This document shows, piece by piece, positions 1-6,184 of a stretch of 11,855 nt of DNA (positions within the stretch are counted from its first letter, which is position 1; each line of letters begins with the position of its first letter). Both the position numbers and the translations under genes were made by a program. The DNA comes from Candidatus Tayloriibacteriota bacterium. GTDB lineage: Bacteria; Patescibacteriota; Minisyncoccia; Phycocordibacterales; PALSA-1337. The stretch is from NCBI GenBank assembly GCA_023269245.1, contig JAHFMB010000023.1:1-11855 (forward strand), given 5' to 3'. The notes under the pieces were generated by a model. It ran no database searches. It had not been told where the DNA came from and saw only the letters and a list, made by a program, of their open reading frames with translations.

Positions 1-288
1 AATTCATCTGCTGGTATCAAAGAATGTTCATATCTCGGCGTGCCAGTAGTCAACGTCGGTTCTCGTCAGAAAAATCGTTTGCGTGGCGCGAATGTATTGG
101 ATGTCCAATATCATACCGCATCAATCAAAGATGCGATCGTGTCGCAGATTGGCAAAGGACGTTTTGAATCATCTGATATGTATTTCGTAAAAGATACTGC
201 GCAAAATATCGCCAACACTGTGGCGACGATTCCGTTGTATGTGCAGAAGAAATATCATGAGAGAGTCAGTGAAACTAAAAAGAAATAA
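1..288 (+). CDS. UDP-N-acetylglucosamine 2-epimerase, C-terminal fragment (5' end outside window)
   Basis: The reading frame is open from base 1 and ends at TAA 286-288, giving the last 95 residues of a longer protein. It begins NSSAGIKECSYLGVPVVNVG followed by SRQKNR. This is the characteristic C-terminal block of the UDP-GlcNAc 2-epimerase family (WecB/NeuC/LegG fold, two Rossmann-like domains), where the Ser-Ser and Gly-Val-Pro stretch binds the UDP part of the substrate. Family members either epimerise UDP-GlcNAc to UDP-ManNAc or hydrolyse it to ManNAc plus UDP, the first step towards sialic or legionaminic acids. The visible part cannot separate these activities. A CMP-nonulosonate synthetase about 1 kb downstream favours the nonulosonate route, by inference. 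The tail (VSETKKK) is lysine-rich. A GTG codon at 40 is internal, not a start. Confidence 0.85.
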   Translation, partial: NSSAGIKECSYLGVPVVNVGSRQKNRLRGANVLDVQYHTASIKDAIVSQIGKGRFESSDMYFVKDTAQNIANTVATIPLYVQKKYHERVSETKKK

Positions 289-300
289 TTAAAATAAAAT

Positions 301-327
301 CGCGCCCTTGGACCATCCAAGGGCGCG
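301..327. terminator. Bidirectional intrinsic terminator between convergent genes
   Basis: CGCGCCCTTGG (301-311) and CCAAGGGCGCG (317-327) form an 11-bp perfect stem with a 5-nt loop. It sits between the stop of the epimerase (288) and the stop of the minus-strand permease (331). On the minus strand the stem is followed by a long T-rich run (complement of 280-300), so it should terminate the permease well. On the plus strand the T-run (TTACTATT) is weaker. Confidence 0.85.
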
Positions 328-330
328 TTA

Positions 331-1248
331 CTATTCGTGGTTATTTTTTCGAGTGATTGCCTTCCAGGTGTTTCCGTCAACCAATGCGAAAGCAACAAAG
401 TACAGAATGATGCCAATCAAGGTGCCTGAGGTTATTTTTTCACCAAAGAAGAGGGCACCCGCACACGTGGCCGCTGTTAGATAGACGCCATTCGTTACCA
501 ATTTCTTGAGTGCGATACTGGCGCCACCTTTATAGCTCATAAGACTAAATGACCACATGCCGACTACGATGAGACCGATCACGGCGGAGGTTGCCAACAG
601 TTTCAGTGGGAGCTGGCCGTGAATATCCAATCCTCCAGTTGCTATCACAATATATCCGCAAATTACCAGTCCAATTAGTCCACCCCAAAAATTTTTGACG
701 AAGGGGCTGACTTCTTTGAGCTGTCGGGTGACTCCTTGACCAATCGCTATGGTGAACATCGTGTCGAATGACATCCAGACCCATAGAGGCATGTGCACAA
801 GCTCGGCTAGAGATGGTGATCCGAGAATCACGTAACCTCCCGCAATAGCTACACTGATGCCGACCAATTCTCGCAAAGTAAGTTTGTGTTTGAAGAATAT
901 CGCGTCGATGAGCGCTTCCGGAACGATGGATAACGTGATGATGAAGGTGTTAACTCCGATCTCGCCACCATGTAGGAATACGCCGAACGATAGTGCTGTT
1001 GATGCGACTGCCAATACGCCGAATATACAGCAGCCAATAATCTGGGCAGGATGAGAAAACAGGGGAATGCGATTCCTCCATATCATCAAGCCGCCGACAG
1101 TTGTTTGTATAAAACCAATGACTGTCGTTGCTAGAAATGTGTCTGCCCACGTCGAACTGACGGTGCCGACAACTTTTTGGAGCATCTTTGAAGCAGTTTT
1201 TGTACCAGCTTCGAGGACCGCCCATTTCATCCATGTTTGACCAATCAT
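331..1248 (-). CDS. EamA/DMT-family permease (drug/metabolite transporter superfamily)
   Basis: 305 residues from ATG 1248, very hydrophobic, with about ten predicted membrane segments arranged as two EamA-like halves. The end of the first half reads FFKHKLTLRELVGISVAIAG and the second reads FFGEKITSGTLIGIILYFVA. The pattern 'F-hydrophilic-E/K-L/I-T...G..LI..G' is typical of EamA repeats. Length fits the family (about 280-310). Such proteins move small metabolites across the inner membrane; the substrate cannot be predicted. It lies on the opposite strand between two nonulosonate-type genes, so a role in sugar or precursor transport is possible but unsupported. An upstream in-frame TTG (1263) would add five residues. 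I prefer ATG 1248 because a good promoter places transcription start near 1268, leaving a leader of about 20 nt. The short tail ends RKNNHE. Confidence 0.85.
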   Translation of the reverse strand: MIGQTWMKWAVLEAGTKTASKMLQKVVGTVSSTWADTFLATTVIGFIQTTVGGLMIWRNRIPLFSHPAQIIGCCIFGVLAVASTALSFGVFLHGGEIGVNTFIITLSIVPEALIDAIFFKHKLTLRELVGISVAIAGGYVILGSPSLAELVHMPLWVWMSFDTMFTIAIGQGVTRQLKEVSPFVKNFWGGLIGLVICGYIVIATGGLDIHGQLPLKLLATSAVIGLIVVGMWSFSLMSYKGGASIALKKLVTNGVYLTAATCAGALFFGEKITSGTLIGIILYFVAFALVDGNTWKAITRKNNHE

Positions 1249-1274
1249 AATTTTGTCTTTCAAAGTTTGAATAA

Positions 1275-1303
1275 ATTGTAGCTTATATTATGTATATTGT
1301 CAA
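1275..1303 (-). promoter_or_regulatory. Sigma70-type promoter of the permease gene
   Basis: On the minus strand a perfect -35 TTGACA (1303-1298) is followed by a 17-nt spacer and the -10 TACAAT (1280-1275). The predicted start is near 1268, about 20 nt before ATG 1248. This is the best consensus promoter in the window. Confidence 0.75.
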
Positions 1304-1307
1304 TATG

Positions 1308-1335
1308 TTGCTTTTGGTCTAACATCAGACATAAT
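1308..1335 (+). promoter_or_regulatory. Putative promoter of the cytidylyltransferase gene (leaderless layout)
   Basis: TTGCTT (1308-1313), a 16-nt spacer and CATAAT (1330-1335) form a sigma70-like promoter. Only six bases separate the -10 from ATG 1342, so transcription would begin at or next to the start codon. Its -35 lies just 4 bp from the outer end of the divergent permease promoter. Confidence 0.5.
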
Positions 1336-1341
1336 GAATAC

Positions 1342-2055
1342 ATGAATATTTTATGCGTTATTACGGCTCGCGGAGGGTCAAAAGGCATCCCTGGTAAAAA
1401 TATCAAAATGCTCGGCGATAAACCTCTCATTGCGTACAGTGTTATTGCAGCTTCGAGAAGCAAGCTCATCACGCACACCATTGTTTCTACCGACGACCCC
1501 GAAATAGCTGCAGTTGCACAAAAATATGGTGCAGAAGTTCCATTTATCCGCCCAAAAGAGTTGGCGCAAGACGCGACTCCGCATTTGCCGGTGATGCAAC
1601 ACGCTATCGAATTCATGGAAAAGAAGCTGGGAATCATTTTTGATTATGCGGTTATCTTCCAGCCAACTTCACCATTTAAGCTGACCGAAGATATCGATGA
1701 GACCCTCAAGGTGCTTATCGATTCAAAAGCTGATAGCGCAGTGAGCCTAGTCAAAGCGGATTCGCATGAGCACCCAATCAAGATGAAAAAATTAGAAGGA
1801 GCCAAAGTTATACCGTATTGTATACCTGAACCTGAGGGGGTTGGACGACAGGGCTTGTCTCCTGCATATCGTCGCAGTTCGGCTGTCTATGCCATGAGAC
1901 GAGATCTTCTCATGAAGGACGGCCGTCTTTTTGGTGAATCTATCGTTGGGCACATTGTCCCAGAAGATAGGTCAATCGACATTGATACGCCGCTTGATTG
2001 GATCAAAGCAGAATATATGCTGAGCGAACTGCAAAAAAAAGGATATACGTGGTAG
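1342..2055 (+). CDS. neuA: CMP-nonulosonic acid (sialic/legionaminic-type) cytidylyltransferase
   Basis: 237 residues, the usual length for acylneuraminate cytidylyltransferases. These activate a nine-carbon acid with CTP, giving CMP-sugar plus pyrophosphate in the cytoplasm. Visible motifs in order: the CTP-binding N-terminus ARGGSKGIPGKN (residues 9-20), VSTDDPEI (about 48-55), QPTSPF (107-112), and SIDIDTPLDW (201-210) with the two aspartates (203, 205) expected to hold the metal. One oddity is RRSSAVY at 167-173, where family members usually have Asn-Gly before the Ala. The N-terminus also resembles LegF-type (CMP-legionaminate) enzymes, so the exact sugar is open. The start ATG 1342 is chosen because homology begins there; an in-frame TTG at 1297 would add 15 unrelated residues and lies upstream of the promoter. 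There is no Shine-Dalgarno. The gene is 66 bp ahead of the ligase-like gene, consistent with surface-glycan synthesis. Confidence 0.88.
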   Translation: MNILCVITARGGSKGIPGKNIKMLGDKPLIAYSVIAASRSKLITHTIVSTDDPEIAAVAQKYGAEVPFIRPKELAQDATPHLPVMQHAIEFMEKKLGIIFDYAVIFQPTSPFKLTEDIDETLKVLIDSKADSAVSLVKADSHEHPIKMKKLEGAKVIPYCIPEPEGVGRQGLSPAYRRSSAVYAMRRDLLMKDGRLFGESIVGHIVPEDRSIDIDTPLDWIKAEYMLSELQKKGYTW

Positions 2056-2103
2056 CTCGTGGCAAGCATTTCCATTATATGGATTATAGTGTAAGCTACC
2101 CGT
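2047..2103 (+). other. Nested inverted repeat at the neuA stop / ligase leader
   Basis: GGTAGCT (2051-2057, containing the neuA stop codon TAG 2053-2055) is matched by AGCTACC (2094-2100), and ACG/CGT extend it past a one-base bulge. Inside lies a second hairpin, TCCAT (2071-2075) with ATGGA (2079-2083). No T-run follows, so it is not a typical terminator. It may be an mRNA processing or stability structure. Confidence 0.35.
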
Positions 2104-2116
2104 ATTAATTTATACA
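2085..2116 (+). promoter_or_regulatory. Candidate -10 elements upstream of the O-antigen ligase-like gene
   Basis: Two -10-like hexamers are present: TATAGT at 2085-2090 and TATACA at 2111-2116, the latter only five bases before ATG 2122. Neither has a clear -35 at 16-18 nt. The second would give a leaderless transcript. Read-through from neuA is the alternative. Confidence 0.3.
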
Positions 2117-2121
2117 CAACC

Positions 2122-4530
2122 ATGAATCTCCAGAAAATACTTCGAACCATTGCCCTGTCTGCATTGTTTATCATCCCACTGTTCGCTCTCTTTCCGACGC
2201 CTGTGTGGCTTCTCAATTTTTCCGACGGGCTTTTCTTCCCGTTTATTACAGGGAAGGCCTTCTATTTTCGCATCCTCGTCGAGATTGCCGTAGTATGCTG
2301 GGCAGTTCTCGCATTTCTTGATGCTCGGTATCGTCCGCGGCTGACTGCACTCACGGTAGGGGTTACACTATTTGCAGTCGTGGCACTGCTCGCTGATCTC
2401 CTGGGCGTGAATATTGTCCGCAGCTTGATGTCGAACTTCGAGCGCATGGAGGGTTGGCTGGTCATTGCTCATCTATGGGCATTCTTCATTTCAACCTCGT
2501 GCATATTTGGTAGGGGAGATGAAGGCAAGCGTCTATGGCATCGCTGGTTCAATGTGTCGCTCGTTGTTGCATCAATTGTTACTATCTACGCTCTATGTCA
2601 GCAGTTCGGCTGGGCCGAGATTCACCAAGGGAGCACTCGTTTGGATGCGTCGCTCGGTAACGCCGCATACCTAGCCGTATATTTGCTGATGCACATTGGT
2701 ATGGCTATGTACTTGTTCTTTGTCGCTCGTGCAAAATCGATTGCCAATGCTTCATTGTTGCAGTGGGCGTACCCGATACTGTCCATCATCTTTGCCATCA
2801 TTGTCTTCCTCACCCAAACTCGCGGTACCTTGATAGGTCTCGCTGTAGGTCTTGTCGCCACGTGTGTCTCATATGCACTCTTTGTCAACGGAGTAACACG
2901 CAAAAAAGTCTTGATTGCATTGAGTTTTCCGTTGCTCGTCGCCCTTTACGCCTTGTTTGTGTTGGCTCTCGGTCTCTTCACACTTTCCATCTGGTGGCTC
3001 GCTCTTGTTGCCCTCATCTATTTCATCGCTCTTATAGTCTACGTTATCAAGAATCAGGATGCCGTCCCATATCCTGCAGCACGCAGCGGACGTTGGATCA
3101 GTGTTGGTATCATTGCGTTATTCTTCGTTCTTGGTGGGGCATTTTACTTGGTTAAAGATGCTGCATTTGTAAAGAATAGCCCGTCACTGGACCGCATTGC
3201 TTCCATTTCTCTCACCGATACGAAGACACAGGCCCGCGCGTATATTTGGCCGATGGCGCTTGAGGGCTTCACACAGCGTCCAATTCTTGGTTGGGGACAG
3301 GAGAATTTCAACTATATCTTCAATACACATTACAACCCAAAGATGTGGAATCAGGAGCAGTGGTTCGATCGTGCACACAGCGTGTACCTTGATTGGCTGG
3401 TCGCTTCAGGCGCGGTCGGCCTCATTGTATATCTCGCGCTCTACGTTCTCATTATTCTCGCTGTATGGAAATCATCTTTGACCGCAGCGCAAAAAAGCGT
3501 GCTTACCGGGCTGGTGATCAGCTACGGTATTCATAACTTCTTTGTGTTCGATAACCTGGCAAGCTACATATTCTTCTTTGCATTTCTTGGTTTTGCGGGC
3601 TCTCTTTCGTCAAGAGTCACTACTCAAGACAAGCCATCCAAAGTATTCAGTCTGGAAGCTGTCGAGTATATTGTCTTGCCGATTGCGATTATCGCTTTTG
3701 TTGCGGGCATGTATTTCCTCAATGTCCGCATGATTCAGGCGAACACACGTCTTATTGGTGCTCTTGTGTCATGCGGTTCGCGCAATTCATTGCCTGATCC
3801 GGAATTATTTACCAGAGCACTTTCATTGTCCGCAACGGCCAATCAAGAGATCAGAGAACAGATTCTCTCATGCGCCGGCAGTATCGTCACCCGTCAATAT
3901 CCTGGGCCGACAAAACAAGCATATTATGACCTGGCACTTCAACAGATAAAGGCTCAGATAGAATATGCTCCTCGCGACGCGCGTGGGTACGTGCTCGGGG
4001 GCACATTCTTGAGCAATCTCAATCAAGCCACCGAAGCATTGCCGATACTCGAAAAGGCTCACGAGCTTACCTCCCGAAAGCAGTCGGTTGCGATCCAATT
4101 GGCAAATGTCTATCTCGGCATAAACCGTACGGATGATGCACTCAAACTTCTCAAAGAGGCATACGAATCCGATACGACATTCCAGGAGGCTCGGCAGTCA
4201 TACATACTCGGCCTTGTTGTCGCAAAACGTGATGCGGAAGCCCGGGAGGTTGCGTCATCGTCCATGAATTTGTTTGAAAATGACCGTACTGCACACGCGT
4301 ATGCGATCAGCAAGCAGTTCGACAAATCGATTGCTCTCTATACAACGTTGCTTCAGCGCGATCCGACGAGCGTACCGCTCAGCATGCAGCTTGTCGAGGT
4401 ATACCTTCTTTCCAATAGGAAGTGGGAAGCGATTGAGCTTGTTCGCAAGGTCGGCAAAGATCATCCTGAATACAAGGACCAGATTGAGCCGATGATAAAG
4501 CAGATTCAGGCTTTTAAAGCTACGGAATAG
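2122..4530 (+). CDS. O-antigen ligase/polymerase-like membrane protein with C-terminal TPR region
   Basis: 802 residues. Residues 1-535 are strongly hydrophobic with a dozen or more membrane segments. Family hallmarks of the Wzy_C/WaaL superfamily are visible: STRLDASLGN (171-180), TQTRGTLIGL (231-240), then a periplasmic segment ARAYIWPMALEGF (371-383), PILGWGQENF (387-396) and FDRAHSVYLDWL (415-426). The last contains the histidine (419) conserved in O-antigen ligases. These enzymes join or polymerise undecaprenyl-linked glycans on the outer face of the membrane. Residues of about 560-800 are soluble and alternate helix pairs in TPR style (for example TEALPILEKAHEL, DDALKLLKEAYE, FDKSIALYTTLLQRDP), likely facing outside and binding partners. 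It is far longer than plain WaaL (about 400 residues). Context after neuA suggests surface polysaccharide or glycoprotein assembly. There is no Shine-Dalgarno before ATG 2122. Confidence 0.82.
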   Translation: MNLQKILRTIALSALFIIPLFALFPTPVWLLNFSDGLFFPFITGKAFYFRILVEIAVVCWAVLAFLDARYRPRLTALTVGVTLFAVVALLADLLGVNIVRSLMSNFERMEGWLVIAHLWAFFISTSCIFGRGDEGKRLWHRWFNVSLVVASIVTIYALCQQFGWAEIHQGSTRLDASLGNAAYLAVYLLMHIGMAMYLFFVARAKSIANASLLQWAYPILSIIFAIIVFLTQTRGTLIGLAVGLVATCVSYALFVNGVTRKKVLIALSFPLLVALYALFVLALGLFTLSIWWLALVALIYFIALIVYVIKNQDAVPYPAARSGRWISVGIIALFFVLGGAFYLVKDAAFVKNSPSLDRIASISLTDTKTQARAYIWPMALEGFTQRPILGWGQENFNYIFNTHYNPKMWNQEQWFDRAHSVYLDWLVASGAVGLIVYLALYVLIILAVWKSSLTAAQKSVLTGLVISYGIHNFFVFDNLASYIFFFAFLGFAGSLSSRVTTQDKPSKVFSLEAVEYIVLPIAIIAFVAGMYFLNVRMIQANTRLIGALVSCGSRNSLPDPELFTRALSLSATANQEIREQILSCAGSIVTRQYPGPTKQAYYDLALQQIKAQIEYAPRDARGYVLGGTFLSNLNQATEALPILEKAHELTSRKQSVAIQLANVYLGINRTDDALKLLKEAYESDTTFQEARQSYILGLVVAKRDAEAREVASSSMNLFENDRTAHAYAISKQFDKSIALYTTLLQRDPTSVPLSMQLVEVYLLSNRKWEAIELVRKVGKDHPEYKDQIEPMIKQIQAFKATE

Positions 4531-4599
4531 GATGACAACCCCTGAGTCTTGCGAAGGGAGTCGCTCCTGATGGTGGGGATAAGTCCCCTTTGAAGGTAC

Positions 4600-4628
4600 T
4601 TGATTCTATGTCCTAAATATGGTAGGGT
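4600..4628 (+). promoter_or_regulatory. Candidate extended -10 promoter for a small transcript
   Basis: TTGATT (4600-4605) is followed by a 17-nt spacer and an extended -10 TGGTAGGGT (TG at 4620-4621, hexamer 4623-4628). The block AAATATGGTAGGGT closely resembles AAATATGCTACAGT upstream of secA. The hexamer itself is a poor match to TATAAT, so this is tentative. Confidence 0.35.
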
Positions 4629-4634
4629 AATGAC

Positions 4635-4705
4635 GTGAGTACCCGTGTGGGCACTCTCCAGAAAATAAATGTTTCGCAAAGTCCCGCCCTCGGCGGGGTT
4701 TTGCG
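4635..4705 (+). ncRNA. Candidate small RNA of about 70 nt ending in an intrinsic terminator
   Basis: Transcription from the promoter at 4600-4628 would start near 4635. The transcript would hold a stem-loop (4637-4656: GAGT/ACTC and CCC/GGG around GTGT with one mismatch), an A-rich single-stranded stretch (4660-4670) and the terminator hairpin at 4675-4705. No similarity to a known RNA class is recognised. It could equally be just the terminator region of the upstream gene. Confidence 0.3.
4675..4705 (+). terminator. Strong stem-loop terminator
   Basis: CGCAAAGTCCCGCC, loop CTC and GGCGGGGTTTTGCG form a 14-bp stem including two G-U pairs (positions 4681/4699 and 4682/4698). The GGCGGGGTTTT arrangement is a typical intrinsic terminator. 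It would stop transcription from the ligase-like gene or from a small RNA starting near 4635. Confidence 0.7.
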
Positions 4706-4832
4706 TGATGGAGTGCAATAAGGGGCACAGCACAGGTGTGTCGAAGCGGAAATAGTAGCTACCACCCTCTCCGCAGCTCTTCACGTTTATTGTAGCGGAG
4801 ACACACCTGTGCTGTGCCCCTTATTGCATCAC
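4705..4832. repeat. Long inverted repeat: 29-bp perfect arms, 57-nt spacer
   Basis: The left arm 4714-4742 (TGCAATAAGGGG... ending GGTGTGTC) is the exact reverse complement of the right arm 4800-4828. Beyond the arms, GTGATG (4705-4710) pairs with CATCAC (4827-4832) if GAGTG (4711-4715) is bulged out, lengthening the stem to 33 bp. The spacer carries two mutually exclusive small stems: GCGGA (4746-4750) with TCCGC (4770-4774), or CTCCGC (4769-4774) with GCGGAG (4795-4800). No target-site duplication and no other copy in the window is visible. Its nature (MITE-like element, attenuator, processed hairpin RNA or replication fold-back) is undetermined. Confidence 0.8.
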
Positions 4833-4835
4833 CAC

Positions 4836-4865
4836 TTGCATTACCTGCTCTTGTCAAGTTATACT
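4836..4865 (+). promoter_or_regulatory. Putative promoter of murB
   Basis: TTGCAT (4836-4841), an 18-nt spacer and TATACT (4860-4865) make a good sigma70-like promoter directly after the inverted repeat. Predicted transcription start is near 4872, 130 nt before the preferred murB start (5002) and 13 nt before an in-frame upstream ATG (4885). Confidence 0.55.
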
Positions 4866-5001
4866 ATCGGCAGAATTGTACCAAATGACGGCGACGGCTG
4901 TACTCACATTAAATTTAAACATTTTATTTTGGAGCTCGCACCCGTCGCCATCATTCGGCGCAAACAACTATATTCCATTTCACGAACCTTCTTTCATCAT
5001 C

Positions 5002-6030
5002 ATGACGATACAGGAGCATATTCCTTTGGCTGCTTACACGACATTTAACATCGGCGGACCGGCCCGCTTTTTTTGTATAGCTGCAAGCGAGGCGGATATA
5101 CTGGAAGCTGTCACATTCGCGCGGGAAAAAGATCTTCCTATGTTTATACTGGGCGGGGGATCCAATCTTCTTATTGGCGACGAAGGATTTGGTGGCCTGG
5201 TTATAAAGATGGAACTGATGGGGATCGAGGAAAAAATAGAGGAAGGGAACAATGGCAAACGCATGCTGTCTGTCGGAGCTGGAGAGCAGTGGGATAGCTT
5301 TGTCGACTACGCCGTCGAGCGTGGACTGTACGGCATTGAGAATCTTTCGGCAATCCCCGGAACTGTCGGCGCTGCGCCCGTGCAAAATATTGGCGCGTAC
5401 GGAGCCGAAGCTTCCCAAGTCATTACCAGTGTGCGTGCGTTCGATACGCGCACGAGGCAGTTTGTGGATCTCGCGGGCCCTGAGTGTCACTTTTCATATC
5501 GTGAGAGTGTGTTCAAAAAAGAAAAAGGCCGGTACATCATTACCCGTGTATATTTTTCACTTGACCCGAACGGTACGCCTAATACCACGTATAAGGATAT
5601 TGTCGATTATTTTTCTCAAAAAAAGATTACTCAACCGACACTCAAGGATGTACGCGAAGCGGTTATTGCTATCCGCTGGGGTAAACTGCCCGATTGGAAA
5701 CTGTGGGGAACTGCCGGGTCGTTTTTCAAGAATCCGGTTGTGACTGCAGAAGCGTTCGATTCGCTCAAAAAGCGCTATCCCGAACTGCCAGGCTTTCCCG
5801 AGCCGGATGGTCGCGTGAAGGTTTCTCTTGGTTGGATACTCGATAAAGTGTGCAACGCAAAAGGTCTCTGTAAAGGAAATGCGTGTGTCTACGAAAAACA
5901 AGCGCTTGTCCTGGTTACCAAACCCGGCGCCACGTCGGAAGAAGTGGTCGCGCTAGCGCATGAACTTATGGCGTCGGTCAAAGAAAAAACAGGAATTACT
6001 ATTGAAGGGGAGGTTGAATGGGTGAATTGA
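5002..6030 (+). CDS. murB: UDP-N-acetylenolpyruvoylglucosamine reductase
   Basis: 342 residues from ATG 5002, the same length as the E. coli enzyme. MurB is a cytoplasmic FAD- and NADPH-dependent enzyme that reduces UDP-GlcNAc-enolpyruvate to UDP-MurNAc in peptidoglycan synthesis. Visible motifs: AAYTTFNIGGPARFF (10-24), FAD-binding GGGSNLLI (51-58), GIENLSAIPGTVGAAPVQNI (111-130), YRESVFK (166-172) with the catalytic-type arginine 167, GTAGSFFKNP (236-245) with the proton-donating-type serine 240, and GEVEW (336-340) with glutamate 337 matching the third catalytic position. All expected active-site residues are present. The YRxSVFK layout and total length fit the E. coli-like type I class. 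An in-frame ATG at 4885 would add 39 residues without family similarity. No Shine-Dalgarno precedes 5002, so the start remains moderately uncertain. Confidence 0.93.
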   Translation: MTIQEHIPLAAYTTFNIGGPARFFCIAASEADILEAVTFAREKDLPMFILGGGSNLLIGDEGFGGLVIKMELMGIEEKIEEGNNGKRMLSVGAGEQWDSFVDYAVERGLYGIENLSAIPGTVGAAPVQNIGAYGAEASQVITSVRAFDTRTRQFVDLAGPECHFSYRESVFKKEKGRYIITRVYFSLDPNGTPNTTYKDIVDYFSQKKITQPTLKDVREAVIAIRWGKLPDWKLWGTAGSFFKNPVVTAEAFDSLKKRYPELPGFPEPDGRVKVSLGWILDKVCNAKGLCKGNACVYEKQALVLVTKPGATSEEVVALAHELMASVKEKTGITIEGEVEWVN

Positions 6031-6047
6031 GCATTGCCTCCCGTCAT

Positions 6048-6115
6048 ATCCTAGGTTAGGATTACTGCTGGCATAGAAACTGGTCGAGCGTCTGGTTTGG
6101 AATTTCCAAACCGGG
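6048..6115 (+). other. Two stem-loops downstream of murB
   Basis: ATCCTA-GGT-TAGGAT forms a 6-bp hairpin at 6048-6062. GGTTTGGAA-T-TTCCAAACC forms a near-perfect palindrome at 6094-6112, extendable by three pairs including wobbles to 6091-6115. Neither is followed by T's. With the terminator at 6121 they make a compact three-hairpin murB 3' region, or possibly a small RNA. Confidence 0.4.
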
Positions 6116-6120
6116 CATGC

Positions 6121-6165
6121 GGCTGGCGTGGTCCCTGAAAAGGCTGCGCCAGCCATTTTTTATTT
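6121..6165 (+). terminator. Intrinsic terminator of murB
   Basis: GGCTGGCG (6121-6128) pairs with CGCCAGCC (6147-6154) over an 18-nt loop and is followed immediately by ATTTTTTATTT. It ends the murB transcript just before the secA promoter, so secA has its own promoter. Confidence 0.75.
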
Positions 6166-6173
6166 ATCTAAAA

Positions 6174-6184
6174 TATGCTACAGT
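6174..6184 (+). promoter_or_regulatory. Putative extended -10 of secA
   Basis: TATGCTACAGT (6174-6184) contains an extended -10 (TGC TACAGT). No good -35 is seen; a T-run lies at the expected place. The predicted start is near 6190, only a few bases before ATG 6196, and no Shine-Dalgarno is present. Confidence 0.4.

Larger units (their letters stand above)
4531..5001. other. 471-nt gene-free region between the ligase-like gene and murB
   Basis: I see no credible protein here. It holds, in order: a short GC hairpin GGGGA-TAAG-TCCCC (4575-4588) whose GGGG could instead pair with CCCC at 4540-4543; a candidate extended -10 promoter (4600-4628); a stem-loop (4637-4656); a strong terminator hairpin (4675-4705); a long inverted repeat (4705-4832); the murB promoter (4836-4865); and about 130 nt of murB leader or N-terminal extension. 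The open frames crossing it are artefacts of the inverted repeat or unsupported. Confidence 0.6.

Noticed and set aside
1281..1306. Sequence TTATATTATGTATATTGTC resembles part of a Xer dif site
   Set aside because: Only the AT-rich centre matches; the XerC and XerD arms do not, and the region is fully explained by the divergent promoters.
1297..1341. N-terminal extension of the cytidylyltransferase from TTG 1297
   Set aside because: The 15 extra residues have no family similarity and the best promoter lies inside that stretch; ATG 1342 gives the canonical start.
4669..4755. 28-codon ORF running through the terminator hairpin and left repeat arm
   Set aside because: No ribosome binding site, it crosses strong hairpins, and the composition is dictated by the structures; most likely chance.
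4506..4784. 92-codon minus-strand ORF across the inverted repeat
   Set aside because: It overlaps the end of the ligase-like gene and consists of antisense of structured RNA; no recognisable protein motif.
4885..5001. 39-residue N-terminal extension of murB from ATG 4885
   Set aside because: The stretch shows no MurB similarity, and 5002 gives exactly 342 residues. It is kept as an alternative because 4885 is closer to the promoter and neither start has a Shine-Dalgarno.
4951..5490. 179-codon minus-strand ORF inside murB
   Set aside because: It is a shadow of the murB codons with no domain pattern; the plus-strand protein has all MurB active-site motifs.
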